A stretch of 64,000 bases of DNA from a virus. Where the stretch lies: positions 124,001 through 188,000 of IMG/VR virus record IMGVR_UViG_3300036770_006434. The stretch is one strand, 5' to 3'. A model generated the notes under the pieces. It saw nothing but the letters and a program-made list of their open reading frames with translations, made no database searches and was not told where the DNA came from. Shown here piece by piece: positions 9,801-17,100 of the stretch (position 1 is the first letter of the stretch; every line of letters begins with the position of its first letter). Position numbers and translations under genes: made by a program.

Positions 9801-10075
9801 TTTCCGAGGGTGGCGAGGTCGGCATTCCGATGTCCGTCGGATCATCTTCCCCCTCTGTTTCCAGCTCCCCTTCCGTAGACCAGCAAGTCTACGTCAAAAT
9901 CGAGATCAACAACCAAGGCGGCGTGTCTTCTTCTTCCAAGTCCGGCGGCGGCGGCATGGACTCCCAAGCGGCGGGCAGACTGGAGAAGTTGGTCCGTGGA
10001 TGGACACAGGACGAGCTGGTCCGCCAGAGCCGCTCGGACGGGTTCTTTACCCAACGCTCCAGATATATACAGTAA
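3887..10075 (+). CDS. Tail tape measure protein
   Basis: A 2,062-residue protein, the longest gene in the window. Residues about 60-260 read as the TP901-type tape-measure core, with conserved Phe/Ala/Gly helices and an 'ARGGSVIGNALKTIF' block. Long helical stretches alternate with hydrophobic Gly/Ala segments (about 1000-1060, 1190-1220 and 1790-1860) expected of a protein that inserts into membranes during DNA entry. A lambda H-like stretch ('FATGAISGKNAF') lies near residue 1650. It sets tail length and scaffolds tube assembly. The next gene follows after 6 bases. Codon use becomes AT-richer roughly between 5740 and 8720, then returns, suggesting a recombined middle part. Confidence 0.92.
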   Translation: MADQTSVTFNYDLAPSAQVQSKLQRQFNEFEKRLIFKGPFGQMNREVRTFQSEMERANQRVITLGASFAVLSSSIRILKDIVRSTIEVEKSLTDINAVFGLSAQNLDKFSKDLFNVARNTSQSFDKAAEAAKEFSRQGLSAEETLKRTRDALILTRLANLDVSKSVDVLTASINGFQKSALNSTEIINKLATVDAKFAVSSSDLAEALSRAGAAASDAGVSFDQLLGIVTSVQQTTARGGSVIGNALKTIFTRVERRDTIEAFRSLGVAVEDSSGQILGAIPLLQNFARSYDKLSDSTKKQAAELVGGVYQINILKAALGDLARANGIAAQATRTAAGATDEAIERNEVLNKTLDATLTRLGTSFKQIGSNIGSLSFANPLKDLLNTIQGGGIMKALEDASGGAETAGGKVAQMFLSGFGAAITYGLAPLLAFGVGRIVTGTFKNLFKDAKEITFLNKEASTQAQIQNQLVGLYRAGGAALQQQLSTMSTMTEKAAYLNTLMRSSSAAVVSPRRMAQFMAKGVPRSAGGYIPMGEESAAIAAGVGGAPAGARPVYLPSFNRGGGQRGIVANTSEFIVPGAAGGAIFNREMIQKYGLPPGSTPVAAGGYIPNAAEGVIKTHVDYSSFRSSRGTFVSKESIAQIDDLLKAITKAGSGQEARQLGKGVIDLAEGLNRMSKGKVWEELGRIYTLFDRGYYGGTPAGPGQLPDMPSSPRGTGVGAPFTAIPYMPQVYAEKYFKKNFSSLRLKDLSYASGLFDLTSDSGDRFLAEQIGRRSSNFNALNKNGNIQGLALADAITASRGLAYGTTLTDQFNQTVQASIQSGKGILTAYREAIQQLTTETTNRKQINSIIRKSIPTNVAFEKERGESLALARLENKSIKGSISRQAILNAAVQRVEGGARLSDLTPQQRGLFISGLRQKAANDLGFGGQDISTVLRDKDARSQINQIVSREMAVINSQPREIPPLLSGRGKTSSFLQRAMGRLNSPSGSLALALGPSFAAGLIPEGSGGTTSGMGFGALKGGLSGAGVGAGIGSFIPGIGTAAGAGIGGAIGSAYGFLSKFRESFEELSTRLEESTKEVTQEFDNTAKIIRLRGEASRARAEGRERDAYAAENEAADLVRGTRNQKYMDFLGKNRFNPNLESDFAEFGGAEVESNFLRKQMLYAGKLGEKPLIPFESMLSKGGLGMALGSIIPGIGPSLGAGIGGMVGSGYIDKFLPKEYTKQPFEESAAEEASKGLRQIVKQLPNIVLANLQTKAASDPLGAMALIAGMSGMQGSEVKALMSNVNPDFARSAVIGATSQAIRGNLNVQQNATPNQAYRDLNQAQITEMVISRKMRASLSDLSFSSGNQIEQNRQRLLLGKEYLSDSDRLTMERNYGQANIERETAQKRKTLVTGGIADLFSQLGQQNVLDPKVFSRIGSIERSRDPLNELLKLQSVLSNSQKPSDLAGVYTKEFMNQLGEMIQSIKVLNETEKLNIKVNNETNALMQKDLAEKKTFEYAVQMGRKRGDDAREAVALAMRQGELSSVIENNILNEDETEYRNSLREGKSGFSESGLFSLLASNSKRRSILSSRESDSAIINAYKENPSLFSGSEIGSSIFGDAKERGRLGKTQGSFLGGFRSVIEGAKRDLLDFSEIGAQVANSLQSNLTSFWTDFATGAISGKNAFRSFAASVLTDASRMLASKAFSAVLSSIPGFGLSSGGRVGFAAGGMVPAMLTGGEYVFGPKAVQQIGPETLRRLNGYANGGMVRGGSGVRDDVPADLPTGSFVIKKSSAQRLGSGYLNALAEGKVQNRFLGGLMSTALGGALTGGVLGGGLGYLVGGKKGAIGGALLGAIGGGLYGYNSGQMSAGMQAYGLQNEVAGLSVGTKAMLGIGASAGLGLLAGGISSKGLKKESSYISEDQVPALRAQLEQNQLAGRKAGQQVFLQINPQGGYSLAGFDSAPATRRWANGGGVDLPMSSGPSSPMFQGFSEGGEVGIPMSVGSSSPSVSSSPSVDQQVYVKIEINNQGGVSSSSKSGGGGMDSQAAGRLEKLVRGWTQDELVRQSRSDGFFTQRSRYIQ

Positions 10076-10081
10076 ATCCAC

Positions 10082-10834
10082 ATGTCTGTTCAATATTCCA
10101 TCGCCCCTTTCAACTCTACCCTGACGTATAAGAAATACGACGTGGTGTATGGCATATACATAGGGTCCACCATCCATTCTTCGCCTTATTTCTATGCCAC
10201 ATCCGACGTGGCGGCAGGCTACAGCCCGTCCGGCGTATACAACTACCCGATCACGCAATTCTCGCGCTCAGAGGATGTTACAACTCTGACATACTCCCAC
10301 ACCGGCGGCCCGGCCTTCGGGGTGGGTTCCATCATCAAGGTGACCGGCATGGCGAATACCACCGTCAATTTTACCGGTATGGTGATGCAGGGCGGTTCCG
10401 GCACCATTTCCTTTGTAAATCCCGGATGGCCGGAAACGACAGCTACCAGTATCGGGGCCATCAACTGCCTGTCGCCCGCTTGGACGACTGGGTTCATGCA
10501 TATCCCGGACTACACAACAAATGTAGACACCGAAAATCCCACGATTGTGTCGCAAATGGGAGGAGGCTACTCCCAACGAATTTCGCAGGGAATCAACACC
10601 TTCAATCAAGGCATCAATCTGGTTTTCCGCAATATCGGACCCCAGCAGACGAAGGCCATCAATAACTTCATCCAAGACAAACAGGGGGTCTACCCCTTTG
10701 ATATCCTATTAAACGACCAGTTTCTGAATAATCAACCGAACCAGAAGTATGTGGGCTCCAATGTGAAGATTGAGCCAGCGTCCTTCAAGTTATACAACGT
10801 GTCGGTTCAGGTGAACCGCGTGTTTGACCTCTAA
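10082..10834 (+). CDS. Minor tail protein, lambda M-like
   Basis: A 250-residue protein placed exactly between the tape measure and the L-like gene, as M is in lambda. The C-terminal half, with a 'GINLVFRNI' stretch followed by a hydrophobic-polar beta pattern and a conserved-looking end, resembles the M-type tip proteins that close the tail tube at the baseplate. The N-terminal 120 residues are Tyr/Ser/Gly-rich and longer than in lambda M (about 109 residues), so the protein may carry an added domain. No SD is visible; the spacing to the tape measure is 6 bases. Confidence 0.65.
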   Translation: MSVQYSIAPFNSTLTYKKYDVVYGIYIGSTIHSSPYFYATSDVAAGYSPSGVYNYPITQFSRSEDVTTLTYSHTGGPAFGVGSIIKVTGMANTTVNFTGMVMQGGSGTISFVNPGWPETTATSIGAINCLSPAWTTGFMHIPDYTTNVDTENPTIVSQMGGGYSQRISQGINTFNQGINLVFRNIGPQQTKAINNFIQDKQGVYPFDILLNDQFLNNQPNQKYVGSNVKIEPASFKLYNVSVQVNRVFDL

Positions 10835-10839
10835 TCTAT

Positions 10840-11766
10840 ATGCTGTCAATAGGACAAAAGTTTTCAGAAGAAAATAAACCAAATTCAACACACAAAAGCC
10901 CCGCTATTTACATAGCAACAAACTCTGTAAATGGTAAAATATACGTTGGTAGCACAAAGAGTTTCGAGAGAAGATTCGCGGGTCATAGATGCATAATGAG
11001 AAGGCCGCATGACGCGTCCACCGCTTTTGAATATGCGATTGTAAAATATGGGTTTTCTGCTTTTGTTTTTGAGATAGTCGAAATTCCGGTTGAGGAAAAA
11101 AGGTTTGAAAGAGAGCAGTTTTGGATTGATAAAATGCAGCCTTTTAGAGAAAAAGGATACAATTTATTAAAAACTACAAAATACATACCCAATAATTGCA
11201 AAAAACCAATGTCAGAAGAGGCCCGTAAAAAAATGATAGAAACGAGCAGAAGGACTGGCCTAAAATATGCCGAAGAAACCAGAAAAAGAACAAGCAAGCC
11301 AGTTTATCAAATAGACCCCGAAACCAAGTTGATAATTAGCGAATACCCTTCAGCAATAGCGGCAGACATTGCAATCGGATCACCCACTTCTTCCGTTAAC
11401 AACGCGTGTAGAAAGGGACGTAAAGTAAAGGGTTTTTTTTGGGTTTACAAAAAAGATTACGACTCAGGAAACTATTCAATCCGACCAAAAAGAAAGATAA
11501 ATCTTTGCGCCTCTTTTTACAAAAGCATAAAACCAATTGTAATGATGGACATGGATGGTAATGAAATAGCCTATTGGGATTCAGCCCAAGACATTTTGGA
11601 GGTAATGGGATTTGTTCAAAGCCCTATTTTAAAATGTTGCCGTGGAGAGAGGAATAAAAGCTATGGATATACATGGAAATTTGTCCAAGATCAAGCGGCT
11701 ATAGATTCGATAAAAAAGAAAAGAAAAACGGTATACGAAAGAAACAAGTTTGAAATTTTAGAATAA
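10840..11766 (+). CDS. GIY-YIG homing endonuclease
   Basis: A 308-residue protein with an N-terminal GIY-YIG nuclease domain: Y24 and Y35-V-G-S-T in the two motif strands, then R44, H49 and a downstream catalytic Glu in 'EREQFW' (about 100). The C-terminal part contains repeated short modules typical of DNA-binding regions of phage homing endonucleases. It is a free-standing mobile gene dropped between the M-like and L-like tail genes, with gaps of 5 and 1 bases. Its sequence is clearly more AT-rich than both neighbours, a sign of independent transfer. No intron is apparent, as both flanking genes look intact. Confidence 0.92.
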   Translation: MLSIGQKFSEENKPNSTHKSPAIYIATNSVNGKIYVGSTKSFERRFAGHRCIMRRPHDASTAFEYAIVKYGFSAFVFEIVEIPVEEKRFEREQFWIDKMQPFREKGYNLLKTTKYIPNNCKKPMSEEARKKMIETSRRTGLKYAEETRKRTSKPVYQIDPETKLIISEYPSAIAADIAIGSPTSSVNNACRKGRKVKGFFWVYKKDYDSGNYSIRPKRKINLCASFYKSIKPIVMMDMDGNEIAYWDSAQDILEVMGFVQSPILKCCRGERNKSYGYTWKFVQDQAAIDSIKKKRKTVYERNKFEILE

Positions 11767-11767
11767 A

Positions 11768-12688
11768 ATGCCACAAGAAAAAATATTAGCAGAGTCATAT
11801 TCTTTTACGCCAAGCGCTCTGATTGAGCTGTTTGAGTTAAATGGCACAAGCGTCGGGCTATCAACTATTTATAGATTTGTAAATTCAAGTTCCAGCAGTT
11901 TTCAATCTGTTGTTTTTGATGGCGAAACATATATGCCTTTTCCCATAATGATGGAAAATGTCGATAGCGATTCCAAGGGAAGTCTGCCACGTCCGCGTCT
12001 CTCGGTATCCAACATCAACGGATTCGTTTCCAATCTCCTTTTACTGAATACCAATTCCTTGGACGGCGCGACGGTTACCAGAAGGCGAGTCTTCGCCCGT
12101 TTTCTGGATGCGTCCAACTACCCGACACCAACCCCGATCTGGGTCACACCCGATACGACCGCCGCCTTCCCGGACGAACCGTTTATCATCAACCGAAAGG
12201 TCCTTGAAAACCCGCAGGTAGTCCAGTGGGAGTTGGCCAGTCCGTTGGAGGCGAATAATGCGAGATTGCCCAGACGCCAACTGATTGCAAATGTCTGCAC
12301 TTGGAAATACCGCCAAAGCGGGACCTGTAACTACTCTGGTGCTCCGGTGTCGGATGTCGCAAATAGAGCGTTTGAAGGAACGTTTTACAATATGACGTTT
12401 GCTCCGACAAATGATAAAGGGGAATATGATTCCGCAACCACTTACGACCGAGGCGATTACGTGTATACGACATCCAATTTGCCGCAATTCAGCGGCATCC
12501 AAGTCTATTGGGTCTGTCTAGTGGACGGAACCAACGGCGTAGCCCCCGCCACGAATAGCCCCAACTGGCAGGCGGACCAGTGCTCCAAGTCCTCGGCGGC
12601 CTGTAAGCTGAGGTTCACCGATACCCCTCTCAGGACCTCGGCCATGCCCGGCGTCTCGCGCGCGGATTGGATTTTGCAGCGTCGGTAA
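11768..12688 (+). CDS. Tail tip protein, lambda L-like (iron-sulfur type)
   Basis: A 306-residue protein. The first 160 residues follow the L-type tail-tip fold. The C-terminal part has the cysteine pairs C177/C187 and C272/C279, matching the spacing logic of the four cysteines that bind the Fe-S cluster in lambda gpL. Between the pairs is an insertion of about 80 residues with a Tyr/Trp-rich, possibly carbohydrate-binding character and one further cysteine (C250). In lambda, L joins the tube to the J hub. It sits in the expected order before the K-like gene. The first 200 bases are AT-rich, perhaps from conversion alongside the neighbouring homing endonuclease. Confidence 0.85.
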   Translation: MPQEKILAESYSFTPSALIELFELNGTSVGLSTIYRFVNSSSSSFQSVVFDGETYMPFPIMMENVDSDSKGSLPRPRLSVSNINGFVSNLLLLNTNSLDGATVTRRRVFARFLDASNYPTPTPIWVTPDTTAAFPDEPFIINRKVLENPQVVQWELASPLEANNARLPRRQLIANVCTWKYRQSGTCNYSGAPVSDVANRAFEGTFYNMTFAPTNDKGEYDSATTYDRGDYVYTTSNLPQFSGIQVYWVCLVDGTNGVAPATNSPNWQADQCSKSSAACKLRFTDTPLRTSAMPGVSRADWILQRR

Positions 12689-12689
12689 T

Positions 12690-13388
12690 ATGCACCCCAA
12701 GATAAAGGCGGACATCATTGGGTTGGCCAAGGCGGAGCCAGACCGCGAGGTGTGCGGATTCATATATGTGGACGCTCAAAACGAGGCGGCCATTCTGCCG
12801 TGCGCCAATATTGCCGCGAATCCGACAGAAGAGTTCCTTATATCTGACGAAGACCACATGCGGGCGATGGGATACAAAAGAATCCTCGGCGTTTACCACT
12901 CTCACCCCAATTCCCCGGGGTTCTCGCCGGAAGATTTGGGGTGTGCCGAAGCCATGGGCGTGCCTTTCTACCTGTATTGCGTCAAATCAGAGACTTGGCA
13001 ATCGTATCTGCCGGAATCCTACGATCCCCCGCTGGCCGGAAGACAATTTGTCGTGGGATTCGAGGACTGCTACGAGTTGGTTCGGTTGTATTTCCGGCAA
13101 AAAGGCCACCACATGAACGATTATGACAGGGACCGGACCTTAAACCTGAAGGACCTGATACTGGACAGGTTTCAGGTAGAGGGATTTACGGAAATCCCTG
13201 TGAATCAAGCCACTTATGGAGACGTATTCATGTTCAAGTCAGATCGGGTTTTGTCCAATCACTTCGGCATTCTGATAGGTCCGTCCAAGATGTTGCACCA
13301 CCCTATTGGCGGCCTATCCTGCGAAGAAATGGTGACGGACCGCTGGCTTTCCAGACTTACCCACGTTTTCCGACTAAAACAGGGCTGA
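12690..13388 (+). CDS. Tail assembly peptidase, lambda K-like (JAMM plus NlpC/P60)
   Basis: A 232-residue two-domain protein. The N-terminal half has a JAB1/MPN metallopeptidase motif, H70-S-H72-P with D82 downstream ('HSHPNSPGFSPED'). The C-terminal half is NlpC/P60-like with a candidate nucleophile C127 in 'GFEDCYELVR' and a His at about 191 in 'NHFGILIG'. This architecture is the one seen in lambda K and relatives, which act in tail-tip assembly and may cut peptidoglycan during entry. It lies between the L- and I-like genes, 1 base after the previous stop. Confidence 0.9.
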   Translation: MHPKIKADIIGLAKAEPDREVCGFIYVDAQNEAAILPCANIAANPTEEFLISDEDHMRAMGYKRILGVYHSHPNSPGFSPEDLGCAEAMGVPFYLYCVKSETWQSYLPESYDPPLAGRQFVVGFEDCYELVRLYFRQKGHHMNDYDRDRTLNLKDLILDRFQVEGFTEIPVNQATYGDVFMFKSDRVLSNHFGILIGPSKMLHHPIGGLSCEEMVTDRWLSRLTHVFRLKQG

Positions 13389-13400
13389 TTTTTGTGTAAC
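13376..13400 (+). promoter_or_regulatory. Putative late promoter 4 (AAAA-14-GTGTAAC)
   Basis: AAAA at 13376-13379 lies in the end of the K-like gene and GTGTAAC at 13394-13400 follows its stop. The I-like gene starts 39 bases downstream. This gives the I and J genes their own late promoter. Confidence 0.6.
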
Positions 13401-13439
13401 CCCAAGGGTCGGCACCAAATCGGTTCCGACGGAGCGGAA

Positions 13440-14162
13440 ATGCAAAAGGAAGCGCAAATTGTCAAAATCATTCTGGGTGGGGCTCTTGGCCGGAAATTCG
13501 GCAAAGAGTGGAATCTGCGCGTGGGGTCTGTGGCGGAAGCCGTTCAAGCGATTGATGTGAATACGGGCGGCAAATTCAGGGGACACCTCTACAAAGAGGG
13601 TAACAAAAAATTCTACAAAATCGCGCTTGGCAGGAAGGATAATCTATTGGACAAAGAGGAGCTGTGCAATCCCAGCGGCAAGAACGATATATACATTTTG
13701 CCGGTAATCAAGGGTAGGGAAAAGGGGCTGACCAAGATACTGGCGGCAGTAGCGATTGCGGCAGTTACATATTTTACTTTTGGTGCTGGTGGATTTTTCG
13801 CAAACGCGGCGCTTGCAACAGCGGGATATAGCGCAGCCGCTTCATTGGCTATCGGTGGCATCGTCCAGCTCCTCACCCCAGTCCCGAACTTCAACCAGTC
13901 CCCGAGCCAAGACAGTTCCAGAGGTTCCAATATTTTTGCCGGCAACGCCGCTTCCGCCTCCCAAGGGGAAGGTGTGGCGCTGGTATATGGCCGCGCTTTG
14001 GTGGCCCCGACCCCAGTCTGTTTGTCGTTCTCTGCCGTGGATCAGCTAAACGTCGGCTCAGACAGTTACGCCACTCAGGAATACGATATAGAATACGGTG
14101 ACGGCGGAGTGGTCAACTACATCCCGCGCGCCCCGAATCCGGACGATAACGTTCCAAGCTAA
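13440..14162 (+). CDS. Tail assembly protein, lambda I-like
   Basis: A 240-residue protein with an N-terminal ubiquitin-like beta region, a hydrophobic Ala/Gly segment at about 100-145 and a Gly/Asn/Pro-rich end, the layout of lambda gpI. The ATG at 13440 is chosen because an earlier in-frame ATG at 13392 lies inside the late promoter. The stop overlaps the start of the J-like gene (TAATG). gpI is needed to assemble the tip initiator but is not a major virion component in lambda. Confidence 0.85.
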   Translation: MQKEAQIVKIILGGALGRKFGKEWNLRVGSVAEAVQAIDVNTGGKFRGHLYKEGNKKFYKIALGRKDNLLDKEELCNPSGKNDIYILPVIKGREKGLTKILAAVAIAAVTYFTFGAGGFFANAALATAGYSAAASLAIGGIVQLLTPVPNFNQSPSQDSSRGSNIFAGNAASASQGEGVALVYGRALVAPTPVCLSFSAVDQLNVGSDSYATQEYDIEYGDGGVVNYIPRAPNPDDNVPS

Positions 14163-17100
14163 TGGCCAACCAAGAAGCCCCGAATACCCTTCTGTCCAAT
14201 GGGACCCTGAAGATACTGGACCTTATCTGTGAAGGGCCTATTTCCGGCTTTGTCACCAAAAACGGTGTCTACGGATCGGACCCGTTGGTATCCACGTATT
14301 ACGATGATGTTCAGGTCAGGAATCTTGACGGCTCTTACAACTATAACGTCACAGGCGCAGGGTATTCCTTCAATTATACCCGTGGATACAGTTCCCAGAC
14401 CGGAATAGAAGGCTTCCAAAAGGTGGAGGCCGTCCTCCCGCTTTCTTCCAATACCCGTATTGCCAACCCGCCGGATGGAGCGGGTCCCTTTAAGCCCGTC
14501 ATCGTAGCGTTCAATTCCAATATGTTCCCGGATTCTGACTCTATTCGAGTTACGGTCCGGGTCCCGGCACTCATGGCGCAGGACGACGACAACAACACGA
14601 ATCCATTCGAGATTTTCTACGCTGTCGATATCTCCATAAATAACGGGGCTTTTGTCACGGTTGGAAACGAGTTCGTGCGCGGAAAATGCACGTCCGCATA
14701 CCAGAAGAGCACGCAATACCAGCTGCCTAAGACCACTCCGCCAAGCACTTTCTACGATTGGAAAGTCCGAGTTCGCCGCGTTTCCCAGAATATTCTGTCC
14801 ATCAGGACGCAAAACGAGATTTTCGTAGACTCAATCTCCGTAATCTCCACCAGTTTATACGCTTACCCGAACAGCGCGCTGGTCGGGACAGAAATCAACG
14901 CGGACCAGTTTTCTTCCATCCCCAGCCGCGCCTACGAGATAGCTGGCCTTCTGGTTAGCGTCCCTTCCGGATATACGCCGACCCAATATGGATACGACAC
15001 AACTCCATTCGAGCGAATCTGTGAATTTGACCAAAACAATCCCAATATAGGTTTGACGACGCAGTCCGAGTCTGAAATGGCCGGAATAGTCGATGGCATA
15101 ACGATTACAGGTTCCGGTATCCCCCCAAACACCACAGTCATAGATGTCAGCCAAGAGGCACCATGGGCCTTTGCCATAGACACACTTCCGCTAGAAACGG
15201 GACGGGAAATTCCCATCACTTTCTTCCCCACGGAAACCGTCCAGACAATAACCCCGGCCAGTTACCCGGCGGTTTGGGACGGAACCTTTGTGACCGGGGT
15301 ATGGACCGATAACCCAGCTTGGATTTACTACGACATTCTGACGAACCCCGTCCACGGGCTGGGAGACTATATCCAGTCTTCATATGTTGACAAATGGTCT
15401 CTCTACAAGATCGCCCAATACTGCGATGCCATGGTGGATGACGGAGCCGGTGGCCTCGAACCACGGTTTACCTGCAACACGGTAATCAAAGACCCGCAGG
15501 ACGCTTATACGGTCCTTCTCAATCTGGCCTCCACCTTCCGGGGAATGTTGTATTACACGAATGGTGGCATTCATGCATCCCAGAATCAGGACGAGCCGCC
15601 GGTTTACGCGTTCAACAACGCGAACGTGATAGACGGCGTGTTCAGCTACTCGGATACCGCGCGCGACGCCCGCGCGACCGTGGCCAAGGTCAAGTGGGTC
15701 GATCCCGACAACGGATACCGCGAAAACATCGAATACATCGAAGACATAGACGGAATCCTGCGTTACGGCTATCAGGAGAAGGAAATGACTGCCTTTGCCT
15801 GCACCAGCCGTGGACAGGCTTACAGACTTGGGTCTTGGACCCTTCAAACCGAGAGACTTCTCACCGAAACGGTCACATTCCAGACCAGCCTTGAAGGCGT
15901 GGCAGTGCGACCCGGCGACAATTTCGCGGTCTACGATAACTTCCGCAACAATCGGGCGCAGGCCGGTCGTATCACATCCTTCTCTCCCTCTCGCTCTTTG
16001 GTCTATCTGGACAGGTCCGTGGCCATAGAGCCCGACCAAGTGTATAGCCTGTCCTGTATTGTGCCGAAATACCAGCTGGACGGGTCAGGAGATGTCACGG
16101 GCTCCAGCCAAATCCAGTTTATCCGCCAGAGTCAGGTCGAGTCCTTCGCGGTTACCACGTCCGCTACCTCCGGCACCGATTTTCTGGTCATTGCCGGTTC
16201 ATTCTCGACCGGACTCTATCCCGGTAGCCCGTTCATTCTGGCTGCCTCCGGGACCGGTGCCAGTATCCTGAATCGGGCTACATTCTACACCTGTCTGGCC
16301 ACCGCCGAGGTGGAAGCAGGCAAGATAGAAGTCCTTGGCCTAAAGGCGGATACCGGAATCCAGTTCTCCATCCAAACGGGTTATACTGTGGTCGATTGGC
16401 CGGAAAACCCCGGCGACATTGATACGTCCATCCTTCCGCCGAGCAACCTTTTTGTAACCGGCGTCACTGGCGCAGACCTTAACAACGTCTTTTACTCCGC
16501 AATTCAGCTGACTTGGGTGAATACGCCCAGTGCGAATCTCGGCTACTACATAGTGTCCGGCAAGGAGTGGGACACGTCTTACGAAAGGTTCACGGTATCA
16601 AATACGGGATTCAATTTTACCCGTGGAGATTCTGGTTTTTACAACTTTAGAGTGGCAGCAGTCAGTTTTGGAGGCGTGGAATCTGATTTTATTACGGGCG
16701 GTTTTCTGGTATCTTCCCAAAACCCCATCGGCACTCTTCGCGCGCTTTCGGGGGTTAGGATACAGGACAATCCCGACCCGCTTTATGTCAATTCTGTCAC
16801 GGGATACACCGGTTACATCGGAATCAATCCCGGATTCCAGTGGGCTTCCGAAGAAGCGTCCAACGGACTGCCGATAGTCGATTACCAGTTTATCTCCGGT
16901 TATCGGGTTTCCGCCAAGAGTTTTGACGGTGCCACAACATATTACACGACCGATGTAAGCGGAAGGAGCAACACCTCTTTCCAGTTTACCGGAAACCTGT
17001 TGCGCGAATTTGCCGGTTCTCCCCGTGGCTTTGACTTCAGAGTCCAAACGATTGATTTATACGGCAATGTGGCGGACGGAGCCAACATCAAGGTAGACAA